Shown here piece after piece: positions 48,799-58,004 of a stretch of DNA of 64,000 nucleotides. Below the pieces are notes generated by a model. It saw only the letters and a program-made list of their open reading frames with translations. It did not search any database and was not told where the DNA came from. Each line of letters starts with the position of its first letter. The stretch's first letter is position 1. This stretch comes from Caballeronia hypogeia (lineage in GTDB: Bacteria > Pseudomonadota > Gammaproteobacteria > Burkholderiales > Burkholderiaceae): the NCBI RefSeq assembly GCF_001544875.2, contig NZ_FCOA02000010.1, positions 158,795 to 222,794 of the forward strand. The letters run 5' to 3'. Position numbers and translations under genes: made by a program.

Positions 48799-49914
48799 AT
48801 GAACGAGAAACTGGCGCGCCCCATGGCGAAGCTGGCGGGCGCACTGGCATGCGCCGCGATGTTGACTCCGCTCGCAGCGTCGGCGAAGGACACGCAATTG
48901 AACGTGTACAACTGGTCGGACTATATCGCCAAGGACACGATTCCCAACTTCGAGAAGCAGACCGGCGTCAAGGTCAAGTACGACAACTACGACAGCGACG
49001 ACACCCTGCAGGCCAAGCTGCTCACCGGCAATTCCGGCTATGACATCGTCGTGCCGACGTCGAACTACGCCGGCAAGCAGATCGCCGCCAACATCTTCGC
49101 GCCGCTCGACAAGTCGAAGCTGCCGAACCTCAAATATCTCGACCCCGACCTGATGAAGCTCGTCGAGGGCGCGGACCCCGGCAACAAGTACGTGGTGCCC
49201 TGGGCGTACGGCACGACCGGCCTCGGCTACAACGTCGACAAGGCAAAGAAGATCCTTGGCGCGAACGCCGAACTCAACAACTGGGACATTCTCTTCAAGC
49301 CCGAGAACATCTCGAAGCTGAAGGCGTGCGGCGTCTCGGTGCTCGACGCACCGGACCAGATGTTCGCGGCCGCGCTGCATTACATCGGCAAGGATCCGAT
49401 GAGCACGAACCCGGCCGACTATCGCGAGGCGCTCGCGATGATGAAGAAGATCCGCCCGTACATCACGCAGTTCAACTCGTCGGGCTACATCAACGACATG
49501 GTGGGCGGCGACATCTGCTTCGCCTTCGGCTGGTCGGGCGATGTGGTGATCGCAAAGCATCGCGCGATCGATGCGAAAAAGCCGTTCAAGATCGAGTACT
49601 ACATTCCGAAGGGCGGCGCGCCCGTGTGGTTCGACGTGATGGCGATTCCGAAGGACGCGAAGCACAAGGACGCGGCGCTCGAGTGGATCAACTACATCGA
49701 GACGCCGCAGGTTCACGCGGCGATCACCAACGCGGTGTATTACCCGAGCGCCAACGCGGAAGCGCGCAAGTACGTGGACAAGGACGTGGCGAACGACCCG
49801 GCCGTGTATCCGCCGCAGGACGTCATCAAGACGCTGTTCCTGTTGAAGCCGCTGCCGCCGGAAATCCAGCGCCTGCAGACGCGGCTCTGGACGGAATTCA
49901 AGTCCGGCCGATGA
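48799..49914 (+). CDS. potF: Putrescine ABC transporter periplasmic binding protein
   Basis: A 371-aa periplasmic protein that captures putrescine or related polyamines. A Sec signal peptide (residues 1-29, ending ASA) is followed by LNVYNWSDYIAKDTIPNFEK, the hallmark of PotF/PotD. VPTSNYAGKQIAANIFAPLD and GWSGDVVIAKHRA line the site. It leads potFGHI. A GC hairpin with weak T-run at 49948-49972 follows, typical of operons where the binding protein is expressed more than the membrane parts. Confidence 0.94.
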   Translation: MNEKLARPMAKLAGALACAAMLTPLAASAKDTQLNVYNWSDYIAKDTIPNFEKQTGVKVKYDNYDSDDTLQAKLLTGNSGYDIVVPTSNYAGKQIAANIFAPLDKSKLPNLKYLDPDLMKLVEGADPGNKYVVPWAYGTTGLGYNVDKAKKILGANAELNNWDILFKPENISKLKACGVSVLDAPDQMFAAALHYIGKDPMSTNPADYREALAMMKKIRPYITQFNSSGYINDMVGGDICFAFGWSGDVVIAKHRAIDAKKPFKIEYYIPKGGAPVWFDVMAIPKDAKHKDAALEWINYIETPQVHAAITNAVYYPSANAEARKYVDKDVANDPAVYPPQDVIKTLFLLKPLPPEIQRLQTRLWTEFKSGR

Positions 49915-49947
49915 AACTGGCAAGCCGGTTATTCGTTTGAATCGACG

Positions 49948-49973
49948 AAGCCCCTGGACCGCCGGGGGCTTTG
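49948..49973 (+). terminator. Intercistronic hairpin potF-potG
   Basis: AAGCCCC (49948-49954) pairs with GGGGCTT (49965-49971) around a 10-base loop; the T-run is short (TTTG). It probably reduces, rather than stops, transcription into potG. Confidence 0.45.
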
Positions 49974-50043
49974 TTCGTGGTCGCGGCGCGGCGCGCGGCG
50001 AGCCACACAGGACACATGGAAGCAAGGAGTCGAACAGGCAATC

Positions 50044-51216
50044 ATGAGTGAGCAGTCGAGCGCGTTCAAGGCAGCGCCTAATTCCGGCCGGCGAGAGCCG
50101 GGCAGTTTCCCATCGGACCTGGGCACGGACGACAGCTTCGTGCGGATCGTCGACGTCGTGAAGAAATTCGGCGAGACGACGGCTGTGCGGGGCGTCAATC
50201 TTTCGGTGAAGAAGGGCGAGCTGTTCGCGCTGCTCGGCAGTTCGGGCTGCGGCAAGTCCACGTTGCTGCGCATGCTCGCCGGGCTCGAGTCGGTGACCGA
50301 AGGACAGATTCTCATCGACGGCGAAGACCTCGCGAAGATGCCGCCGTACAACCGGCCGGTGAACATGATGTTCCAGTCCTACGCGCTGTTTCCGCACATG
50401 AGCGTGGAGTCGAACGTCGCGTTCGGGCTGAAGCAGGAAGGCGTGAAAGGCGGCGAGCTGAAGGATCGCGTTCACAACGCGTTGCAGCTCGTGCAGATGG
50501 CGCAGTACGCGAAGCGCAAGCCGCATCAGCTGTCGGGCGGTCAGCAGCAGCGCGTCGCGCTCGCGCGCAGCCTCGTCAAGCGTCCGAAGCTCCTGCTGCT
50601 CGATGAACCAATGTCCGCGCTCGACAAGCAGATTCGCCAGCGCACGCAGATCGAGCTCGTCAACATTCTCGATCAGGTCGGCGTGACCTGCATCATGGTC
50701 ACGCACGATCAGGAAGAGGCGATGACCATGGCGAACCGTCTCGCCGTGATGAGCGAAGGGCAGATCGTGCAGCTCGGCACGCCGCACGAGGTCTACGAGT
50801 ATCCGAGCAGCCGCTTTTCGGCGCAGTTCATCGGTTCGACCAATCTCTTCGACGGCAATGTCGTGGAAGACGAGCCGGATCATATCTTCGTCGAATCGCC
50901 GGATCTGCCGGTTCGGCTGTATGTGAGCCACGGCATCACCGGGCCGCTCGGCATGCCGGTGTCCATTTCCGTGCGCCCGGAACGTATCGCGCTGATGCGC
51001 AAGCCGCCCGAAGGCACGTACAACTGGGGCCGCGGCAAGGTGACGAATATCGCCTACATGGGCGGTTACACGCTCTATCACGTGACGCTCGATAGCGGCA
51101 AGGTCGTGGTCGCGAACCTGTCGAGCCTCGCGATCGGCGAGATCGATTCGCCCACGTTCGACGACGAAGTCTATGTTCGCTGGAGCGCGTCCGCGGGCGT
51201 GGTGCTGACGTCATGA
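50044..51216 (+). CDS. potG: Putrescine import ATP-binding protein
   Basis: A 390-aa ATPase. Walker A is GSSGCGKSTLLRMLAG, Q-loop MFQSYALFPHM, signature LSGGQQQRVALARSL, Walker B LLLLDEPMSALD and switch [13 protein letters not shown]. The N-terminal 35 residues are an extra hydrophilic segment, as in E. coli PotG. The C-terminal TOBE domain (SVRPERIALM) is present. Its stop overlaps the potH start by four bases. Confidence 0.94.
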   Translation: MSEQSSAFKAAPNSGRREPGSFPSDLGTDDSFVRIVDVVKKFGETTAVRGVNLSVKKGELFALLGSSGCGKSTLLRMLAGLESVTEGQILIDGEDLAKMPPYNRPVNMMFQSYALFPHMSVESNVAFGLKQEGVKGGELKDRVHNALQLVQMAQYAKRKPHQLSGGQQQRVALARSLVKRPKLLLLDEPMSALDKQIRQRTQIELVNILDQVGVTCIMVTHDQEEAMTMANRLAVMSEGQIVQLGTPHEVYEYPSSRFSAQFIGSTNLFDGNVVEDEPDHIFVESPDLPVRLYVSHGITGPLGMPVSISVRPERIALMRKPPEGTYNWGRGKVTNIAYMGGYTLYHVTLDSGKVVVANLSSLAIGEIDSPTFDDEVYVRWSASAGVVLTS

Positions 51217-52121
51217 TGTCCAGGCTGCTCAATCGCTTCGGCATCAGCGGGCGCACGCTGGTCATCGGCGGGCCGTATCTGTGGCTGCTTGCGCTGTTCT
51301 TCGTGCCGTTCCTGCTCGTCGTGAAGATCAGTTTCGCGGACAGCCAGCTCGGCATTCCGCCGTACACGGACATCGTGAAGATGGAAGAGGGCGTGATGCA
51401 CATCGCGCTCGACTTCGCGCATTACGCGTTCCTCGTGCAGGACAGCCTGTACTTCGCGACCTACATGAACTCGCTGCTGGTCGCGGCGATTTCGACGCTG
51501 CTGTGCCTGCTGCTCGGCTATCCGATGGCGTATTACATCGCGCGCTCGAATCCGGCCTCGCGCAACATCCTGATGATGGCGGTGATGCTGCCGTTCTGGA
51601 CGTCGTTCCTGATCCGCGTGTACGCGTGGATCGGCATTCTCAAGAACAACGGCTTGCTGAACAACTTTCTGATGTCGATCGGTCTTCTGCATTCGCCGAT
51701 CGAGCTGTATCACACGAACATCGCGGTGTATATCGGCATGGTGTATTCGTATCTGCCGTTTCTCGTGATGCCGCTGTACGCGCATCTCGTGAAGATGGAT
51801 CTCACGCTGCTCGAAGCGGCCTATGATCTCGGCGCGAAGCCCTGGAAAGCGTTCCTGCAGATCACGCTGCCCTTGTCGAAGAACGGGATTATCGCGGGCT
51901 GCCTGCTGGTGTTCATTCCGGCGGTGGGTGAGTACGTGATTCCCGAGCTGCTCGGCGGCGCGGACACGCTGATGATCGGCCGTGTCATGTGGAACGAGTT
52001 CTTCAACAACGCCGACTGGCCGATGGCCTCCGCCGTCACCTGCGCGATGGTGCTCCTGCTGCTCGTGCCGATGGCGCTTTTCCAGCACTTCCAGGCGAAG
52101 CAACTGGAGGAAAAGCGATGA
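51213..52121 (+). CDS. potH: Putrescine transporter permease PotH
   Basis: A 302-aa permease with six membrane helices. The EAA motif is LLEAAYDLGAKPWKAFLQITLP. The first helix is YLWLLALFFVPFLLVVKISF, and AVMLPFWTSFLIRVYAWIG and AVGEYVIPELLGGADTLMIG are characteristic of PotH/PotB. The ATG overlaps the potG stop, and its own stop overlaps potI, so the three membrane-complex genes are coupled. Confidence 0.94.
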   Translation: MMSRLLNRFGISGRTLVIGGPYLWLLALFFVPFLLVVKISFADSQLGIPPYTDIVKMEEGVMHIALDFAHYAFLVQDSLYFATYMNSLLVAAISTLLCLLLGYPMAYYIARSNPASRNILMMAVMLPFWTSFLIRVYAWIGILKNNGLLNNFLMSIGLLHSPIELYHTNIAVYIGMVYSYLPFLVMPLYAHLVKMDLTLLEAAYDLGAKPWKAFLQITLPLSKNGIIAGCLLVFIPAVGEYVIPELLGGADTLMIGRVMWNEFFNNADWPMASAVTCAMVLLLLVPMALFQHFQAKQLEEKR

Positions 52122-52936
52122 TCAAGCCCAGCCGCCCGTTGCAAATCACCGCGCTCGGGATCGGGTTCGCGTTCCTGTATATCCCGATCCTGAGTCTCAT
52201 CGTCTATTCGTTCAACGACTCGCCGCTCGTCACCGTGTGGACCGAGCCGTCGCTGAAGTGGTATCGCGCGCTCGTCAACGACGACGAACTCATCAACGCG
52301 GCGTGGCTGTCCTTGCGCATTGCGTTCGTCACGGCGTGCGCGTCGGTCGTGATCGGCACCTGGGCGGGCTTCGTGCTGGCGCGCATGGGGCGCTTTCGCG
52401 GCTTCACGCTCTACACCGGCATGATCAACGCGCCGCTCGTGATTCCCGAGGTCATTCAGGGCATTTCGCTGCTGCTCTTGTTCGTCGAAATGGCGAAGCT
52501 GATCGGCTGGCCGGGGCGTGGCTTCTTCACGATTTTCATCGGCCACGTGATGCTCTGCATTTCGTATGTCGCGATCATCGTGGAGTCACGCGTGCGGGAG
52601 CTCAATCCGTCGCTGGAGGAAGCCGCGCTCGATCTCGGCGCCACGCCTTTGCGCGTGTTCTTCTCGATCACGCTGCCGCTGATCTCGCAGGCGCTGGTCG
52701 CGGGCTGGCTGCTGTCGTTCACGCTGTCGATCGACGACCTCGTGCTGTCGGCGTTCCTGTCCGGTCCCGGTTCGACGACACTGCCGCTCGTCGTGTTCTC
52801 GCGCGTGCGTCTGGGCTTGAATCCGGAGATGAACGCACTGGCGACGCTGTTCATCGCGTTGGTGACGATCGGTGTGCTCGCGGCGAATTACTTCATGCAG
52901 CGCAGCGAGCGGCGCAGGCTCGCGGCGGTGCTGTAA
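52118..52936 (+). CDS. potI: Putrescine transporter permease PotI
   Basis: A 272-aa permease, partner of PotH. The start MIKPSRPLQITALG at 52118 overlaps the potH stop and has GGAGGAAAAG upstream. The EAA motif is LEEAALDLGATPLRVFFSITLP. SFNDSPLVTVWTEPSLKWY and LVLSAFLSGPGSTTLPLVVF are typical of PotI/PotC. A terminator follows. Confidence 0.94.
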   Translation: MIKPSRPLQITALGIGFAFLYIPILSLIVYSFNDSPLVTVWTEPSLKWYRALVNDDELINAAWLSLRIAFVTACASVVIGTWAGFVLARMGRFRGFTLYTGMINAPLVIPEVIQGISLLLLFVEMAKLIGWPGRGFFTIFIGHVMLCISYVAIIVESRVRELNPSLEEAALDLGATPLRVFFSITLPLISQALVAGWLLSFTLSIDDLVLSAFLSGPGSTTLPLVVFSRVRLGLNPEMNALATLFIALVTIGVLAANYFMQRSERRRLAAVL

Positions 52937-52960
52937 CGCTTGTAGCGCCTGAAAAGAACG

Positions 52961-52981
52961 CGGCCCCTGACGGGGCCGTTT
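52961..52981 (+). terminator. Terminator after potI
   Basis: CGGCCCC (52961-52967) pairs with GGGGCCG (52972-52978) with a TGAC loop and TTT. The next minus-strand gene ends at 52987, so it lies between convergent genes. Confidence 0.7.
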
Positions 52982-52986
52982 GCGTT

Positions 52987-53994
52987 TCAGACGACGTTCG
53001 ACAGATGCTTGTGAAAGGTCGCCGGATCGGTGTTCGTCCCACACAAGAGCACGCCCACGCGCTTGCCTTGCAGACGTTCGCGCAGCGGCCCGAGCAGGGC
53101 GGCGGTGGCGGCCGCGCACGCCGGTTCGACCGCGAGCTTGAGCTCGTTGAATAGCTGCAGCATGCCGTGACGAAGCGCGTCGTCCGACACGGTCACGATC
53201 TCGTCGATATGCCGTCGGCACAGCTCGTAACTGTACTGCTCGGTATGCGGCGCCATCAGCGAGTCGGCGATGCCGTGCATCGCGCCCATCTTGATCGTGT
53301 GATTCGCCTCGAAGCTGCGTTTCATCGCGTCCGAGCCGTCCGGCTCCACGCCGTACACACGCAGCGATGGATTGGCAAGTCGCATCGCCGTGGATACGCC
53401 GGCGGCGAGCCCGCCGCCGCCGATCGGCAGAATCACCGCATCGAGATCGGGCGCCTGCGAGGTCCATTCGTAGCCGAGCGTCGCGGTGCCGAGCACGGTG
53501 CGATAACCGTTGAACGGATGGATGAATACGCGTCCTTCCTCCGCTTCCACGCGCCGCACGACATCGAACGCCTCGGCCACGTTCTCCGCGAACACGACTT
53601 CCGCGCCGAAGCGCCGGCACAACGCGACGCGCGCCGGGCTCGCGCTCTTGATGATGACGACCTTCGCCCCGACGTCCATGCGCTGCGCGGCATACGCGAC
53701 CGCGACCGCGTGATTGCCCGCCGACACGCAGGTGACGCCCGCCGAGCGCTCGCTGTCGGTGAGCGCGAGGATGTTCGAGAACGCCCCACGCGCCTTGAAC
53801 GTGCCGCTCGCCTGCAGCAGTTCGAACTTGAACGTGATCGGCGTGCCTTCGAGCGTCGGGAAGTCGTGGCGCTCGAAGGTCGGCGTGCGCGCGACCCACG
53901 GCGTGAGCGCCATGTGCTGCTCGGCGATTTCGTCGAGTGTCGGAATCGGCGTGCCGTCGATCGTATTGTCGGAATGCTGCGTGGCGGTGGACAT
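52987..53994 (-). CDS. Threonine/serine dehydratase, PLP-dependent, without ACT domain
   Basis: A 335-aa fold-type II enzyme that deaminates threonine or serine to 2-oxo acids. Schiff-base lysine is in ASGTFKARGAFSN, the Asn loop is SAGNHAVAVAYAA and the phosphate loop is GGGGLAAGV. There is no C-terminal ACT regulatory domain, so it resembles the catabolic or serine/threonine ammonia-lyase branch rather than biosynthetic IlvA. The start at 53994 gives the family length; an in-frame longer open stretch lies inside argE. It is 25 bases after argE on the same strand. Confidence 0.87.
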   Translation of the reverse strand: MSTATQHSDNTIDGTPIPTLDEIAEQHMALTPWVARTPTFERHDFPTLEGTPITFKFELLQASGTFKARGAFSNILALTDSERSAGVTCVSAGNHAVAVAYAAQRMDVGAKVVIIKSASPARVALCRRFGAEVVFAENVAEAFDVVRRVEAEEGRVFIHPFNGYRTVLGTATLGYEWTSQAPDLDAVILPIGGGGLAAGVSTAMRLANPSLRVYGVEPDGSDAMKRSFEANHTIKMGAMHGIADSLMAPHTEQYSYELCRRHIDEIVTVSDDALRHGMLQLFNELKLAVEPACAAATAALLGPLRERLQGKRVGVLLCGTNTDPATFHKHLSNVV

Positions 53995-54019
53995 GGCGGT
54001 TCTTGTGCTCTCGATGAGA

Positions 54020-55249
54020 TCAGCGCGCCTGTGCTTCGACGGACATGCTGTGGATGAACTTGCCCAGGAACGCCTCGCACTGCGCCAGTTGTTCCAGCGA
54101 CACGTACTCGTTCGCCTTGTGCGCCTGCTCGATATTGCCCGGCCCGCACACGATGCTCGGCACGCCCGCGTTGGCGAACAGGCCGGCCTCGGTGCCGTAC
54201 GCGACCTTGCGCTTCTCCTGATTCTGCGTGAGCGCCCGCACGAGTTGCGTGATCGCGGCCTGTTCGGTGGCGTCGAGGCCGGGCGCGGAGGCGAGCTTCG
54301 TGAATTCGATCGCGGCGCTGCCATGTTCCTTCAGCATCTTCGGCAGCAGCGTGTCGTGCGCGTACGATTCGATGCGCCTGAAAATCTGCTCGGGGTCGAT
54401 GGTCGGCAGATTGCGGAACTCGAACTCGAAGTTGCATTCGGCGGGCACGGTGTTGATCGCGTTGCCGCCTTTGATCGTGCTCGTCTGGCCGGTGGTGAAG
54501 GGCACGTCGTACAGTTCGTCGAAGGGACCTTTCGCGCGGTATTCATCGACGAGATCGCGGATATGGCAGATGAGCCGCGCCGCATATTCGATCGCATTGA
54601 GTCCTTTCGGCGTCAGCGACGAATGCGCCGCGAAGCCGCGCACGCAGCAGTGATACGTGTTGATGCCCTTGTGGGCGATGACCGGGCGCATCGACGTCGG
54701 TTCGCCGACGATGCAGCCGTCCGGCTTCACGCCGCGCTTTTGCAGCTCGGCGATCATCAGCGGCGCGCCGGCGCAGCCCACTTCTTCGTCGTACGAAAGC
54801 GCGAAGTGGATGGGTTTGGCGAGCTTCGTCGCCTGCATCTTCGGCAACATGGCGAGCGCCGCGCCGATGAAACCCTTCATGTCGCATGAACCGCGGCCAT
54901 ACAGCAGGCCGTCGCGGACTTCGGGCTTGAACGGGTCGCTCTGCCAGTCCTGACCGTCGACGGGCACGACATCGGTATGACCCGACAGCACGATGCCGCC
55001 ATTGGTTTCGCCGTCGTGCGCGGGCACGGTGGCGAAGAGATTGGCCCACTGGCCGCGCGGATCGGTGGTAATGACGGCGTCGACGCCGGACTTGCGCAGT
55101 TCGTCGCGGACGGTCTCGATCAGGCCCAGATTCGGATTGCGGCTGACGGTGTCGATGGAAACGAGGCGCTCGATCCAGGGGAGCGAGGCCGGTGTCGGAG
55201 CGTTGGAGGATGAGGCTTCGAGATGCGCCGAATCAGCGATCTGTGACAT
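54020..55249 (-). CDS. argE: Acetylornithine deacetylase
   Basis: A 409-aa M20 metallohydrolase that removes acetate from N-acetylornithine in arginine synthesis. Metal ligands are in LSGHTDVVPVD (His), GRGSCDMKGFIGAAL (Asp) and SYDEEVGCAG (Glu pair); the dimerisation domain starts near HKGINTYHCCVRGFAAHSS. The last ligand His is in EQAHKANEYVSL. About 20 extra N-terminal residues precede WIERLVSIDTVSRNPN. Its pairing with a threonine dehydratase has no obvious pathway logic. Confidence 0.92.
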   Translation of the reverse strand: MSQIADSAHLEASSSNAPTPASLPWIERLVSIDTVSRNPNLGLIETVRDELRKSGVDAVITTDPRGQWANLFATVPAHDGETNGGIVLSGHTDVVPVDGQDWQSDPFKPEVRDGLLYGRGSCDMKGFIGAALAMLPKMQATKLAKPIHFALSYDEEVGCAGAPLMIAELQKRGVKPDGCIVGEPTSMRPVIAHKGINTYHCCVRGFAAHSSLTPKGLNAIEYAARLICHIRDLVDEYRAKGPFDELYDVPFTTGQTSTIKGGNAINTVPAECNFEFEFRNLPTIDPEQIFRRIESYAHDTLLPKMLKEHGSAAIEFTKLASAPGLDATEQAAITQLVRALTQNQEKRKVAYGTEAGLFANAGVPSIVCGPGNIEQAHKANEYVSLEQLAQCEAFLGKFIHSMSVEAQAR

Positions 55250-55363
55250 ATTTTGACTCCTGCGGATAGAGTTCGATCATAGCCCAAATGCGGCGCGGAC
55301 GGCCGCGCGGGGACTTGTGGCCGGGCTTTCGTGGTCCTCGAAAGCGCAGGAAAGCCCGGCGAT

Positions 55364-56602
55364 CTAGACCTTCACCGGTGGCTTCTCCGTCTCCTCGAGC
55401 GCATGCGTGGGGCGCGTCTCGGGCATGGCGAGCCACACCATGACGACCGCCAGCGCGCCCGCGCCCGCGAGCCCGAAGAAGCTCATCGCAGTGCCGAACC
55501 GGTCGGCGGCAAATCCGGCCGCCGCCGTGGATAACGTGGCGCCGACGCCGGCCGCAAGCCCGAAAAAGCCGATTGTCAGGTTGTAGTGTCCGCGCCCACC
55601 CGCGACGTCGGCCGCAATCAGCGGCAGCATCACGCCGAACACCGCCGCGCTGATGCCATCGAGCATCTGCACCGGCACCAGCAGGTAAGGGCTGCTCACG
55701 CCGGCAAACAGGATAGCCCGCACCGGGAGCGCGCAAAAGCCGAGTATCAGCACCGGCCTTCGCCCCCACTTCTGCGCCTGCCGTCCGACCCACGGCGACA
55801 TGGCCGCAACCAGGAACTGCGGCACGATGATGCACGCCGCGATCACGAGTTGAACGTTGTCGCCCATGTGCGCAGTCACTTCGCCGGCGGCGAGATTCAG
55901 CATCGCCGCGTTCGAGAGGTGAAACAGCACCACGCAGGCCGCGAAAATCAAAAGCCGCCGGTCCTTGAGCAGCTCGCGCAACGATTCGCGCTCTTCGCCT
56001 TCAGGCGTCAGTTTCGGCTTGCCCGGCGGCGCGCGCGGCACGACCGGCGGCGCATCGTAGTGGATCATGCGCAGCGCGACGATCGCCGGCAGCGCGAGCG
56101 CGGCCGTCAGGAAGAACACCGAGCGCAGGGACAGATACTCGCCGAACGCGCCCATCAGCGCCGCGGTCAGCGCACTGCCTATCGACGCCCAGCGCGCATT
56201 GCGTCCGAGCCGGTCGCCGAGATCGGCGCGCGAGACGAGGGCGAGCGAGATCGCGGCCATCGCCGGGACGAGCATGCAGCTCGCGAAGCCGTGCAGCACC
56301 TCGGCGGCGAACACGGGGACGAAGGTCGGACTCGCGGCGAGCAAAAGCGCGCTCACGATGATCGCGACGATCGCGGAGAGCGCGGCGAACTTCTTGTTGC
56401 GCATTGCGTCGACGAGCGCGCCTGCCGGCAACTGGCTCGCCATCGCGCTGATCGTGCCGACGGAGAGCATCAGGCCGATCTCGCCCTGCGTCCACTTGTT
56501 GGCCGCGAGGTACGAAGCAATGAAAGGGCCGAAGCCGGTCTGCACGTTGGCGACGAAGAAGTTCAGCCAGTCGAGCGCGCGCAGACTGCGTGCAATTACC
56601 AT
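55364..56602 (-). CDS. MFS transporter
   Basis: A 412-aa major facilitator with 12 helices. It begins IARSLRALDWLNFFVANVQT. The loop 2-3 motif is GALVDAMRNKKF (a variant of the MFS A motif), and a central cytoplasmic loop of about 45 residues (PGKPKLTPEGEERESLRELL) separates the halves. The C-terminal half has GRQAQKWGRRPVL as the second A motif. Substrate unknown; the pattern suggests a small-molecule or drug exporter. A pair of alternative hairpins lies just after its stop. Confidence 0.85.
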   Translation of the reverse strand: MVIARSLRALDWLNFFVANVQTGFGPFIASYLAANKWTQGEIGLMLSVGTISAMASQLPAGALVDAMRNKKFAALSAIVAIIVSALLLAASPTFVPVFAAEVLHGFASCMLVPAMAAISLALVSRADLGDRLGRNARWASIGSALTAALMGAFGEYLSLRSVFFLTAALALPAIVALRMIHYDAPPVVPRAPPGKPKLTPEGEERESLRELLKDRRLLIFAACVVLFHLSNAAMLNLAAGEVTAHMGDNVQLVIAACIIVPQFLVAAMSPWVGRQAQKWGRRPVLILGFCALPVRAILFAGVSSPYLLVPVQMLDGISAAVFGVMLPLIAADVAGGRGHYNLTIGFFGLAAGVGATLSTAAAGFAADRFGTAMSFFGLAGAGALAVVMVWLAMPETRPTHALEETEKPPVKV

Positions 56603-56633
56603 GTTGTGAATCTGTTCTCGATGTCGTTATCCG

Positions 56634-57716
56634 TTATCTGGCCGGATGCGCGCCCGAAGCGGGCGCCCCCGATACCGCGCCCGACGCCGTCGCGCCGGCG
56701 GCCCCCGACGATGCCGGCGCCGACGCCGCGCTCGCGGCGGATGCCGGCGCGGGCACGACCGGCGACACGATCTTGATCGGCTGCTCGGGGGCGTAGGTCG
56801 GTGTGGCCTTCAGTTGCGCGTCATTGAAATCCATCTGCAGTTGCCATTGCTTGTTGCGTGAGAGAACGTGCAGGTCGCCCCAGTTGGCCGCGACATGGCG
56901 CTTGTCGCCCGCGAGCGAACTGGAGAGATCGAGCACCAGCGCCTGTGGCTGCGCCTGCGAATCGACCAGCACGTCCACCACGCGTCCGATGCGCGCGCCG
57001 TTCTTCTGCGTCACCGTCGAATCGACGAGTTGCAAGAGATTCGCGGGCGCGTCGGTGACGGTCTGCGGCTTCGGCACCGGCTCGGCCGGCTTGCCCTTGG
57101 CGGGCGGCGGAGGCGGCACGAAGGTGATCGGCGCGGTCTTCGAGTTGGGCGTGAAGCGGAAGGCCGTCCACGGGAAGTTGACCTTGCGGTCGCCGACGCC
57201 CATGAACCCAGCCAGATTGACCATCAGCAGCTTTGGCTTCGCGGCGGCGTCGATATACATGTCCACCGCGCGGCCGACGATCTTGCCGTCGGGCCGTTGC
57301 ACCTCGGCGTCGAGCAGGCCGTGCACCTGTTCGTGCTGCATGATGCGCGTCGAGATGATCTGCGGCGGTGGCGGCGGTTCGGGCGGCTCGGGCGGTGGCG
57401 TGACGGCGGGCTCGGGCGGCTTCGGCCTGACGACGCGGCGCTTGGGCTTAGGCGCGGGCGCTGGCTTCACCGTGGACGCGGGCTCGGGCGCCTGCACGGC
57501 GGGCAAGGGCTCCTCGGGTTCGCCGGAGCCGGCCTCGTCGGGCGCCGGGATATAGGAGTGCTCGACGATCGGCGCGGGCGTCTGCGGCTGTATCACTGAA
57601 CACGCGGACAGCGCGAATGCGGCGGCGATGGAAAGGCTCGTCGTGAGCCGCAACGTGTGCAGCGCGCGCGGAATCGAACTGAATAGCGCGGCGATGAAGG
57701 CGGCCGCGTGCAGCAT
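56634..57716 (-). CDS. Lipoprotein with two PRC-barrel domains
   Basis: A 360-aa predicted lipoprotein. The lipobox LSAC places Cys39 as the anchor. A proline-rich spacer (residues 43-118) is followed by PRC-barrel 1 (about 126-190, DAEVQRPDGKIVGRAVDMYI) and, after another proline-rich spacer, PRC-barrel 2 (about 226-290, TVTQKNGARIGRVVDVLVDS). The tail is alanine/serine-rich. PRC domains usually bind partner proteins or RNA. The start at 57716 has no strong ribosome site, and a shorter N-terminus is possible. It follows the MFS gene by 31 bases upstream in transcription order. Confidence 0.78.
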   Translation of the reverse strand: MLHAAAFIAALFSSIPRALHTLRLTTSLSIAAAFALSACSVIQPQTPAPIVEHSYIPAPDEAGSGEPEEPLPAVQAPEPASTVKPAPAPKPKRRVVRPKPPEPAVTPPPEPPEPPPPPQIISTRIMQHEQVHGLLDAEVQRPDGKIVGRAVDMYIDAAAKPKLLMVNLAGFMGVGDRKVNFPWTAFRFTPNSKTAPITFVPPPPPAKGKPAEPVPKPQTVTDAPANLLQLVDSTVTQKNGARIGRVVDVLVDSQAQPQALVLDLSSSLAGDKRHVAANWGDLHVLSRNKQWQLQMDFNDAQLKATPTYAPEQPIKIVSPVVPAPASAASAASAPASSGAAGATASGAVSGAPASGAHPAR

Positions 57717-58004
57717 GAGGCGCGCCGCCAAGCAGCGCACGCGATCGCCCGTGCACGACGGATGCGCTCTTCCACGCGTGTGAAGGCCGGCCGACTGCGC
57801 ATCACCCCGATGCGAAATACCGCCTGTCATCGCAAAAGCTCCATGGTTCCGAGTTACCTGCTTGTCCTGTTAGTTGGTCGGATCGTAGCGACACGCGCGC
57901 CGGCTCGTTGGTTCGTTGCAGGCGCGCGGCGCAGGCGGATTGAATCGTGCATGCAAAGAACCAGCTTTGCGGCTGCGTTCGTTCCTGTGCTCATCGACGA
58001 TGCT

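Noticed and set aside
48541..51081. 846-codon open frame opposite potF and potG
   Set aside because: Antisense shadow of two genes plus the leader; no start context or domain.
52987..53994. Biosynthetic threonine deaminase IlvA
   Set aside because: IlvA has a C-terminal ACT-like regulatory domain of about 150 residues, which is missing here.
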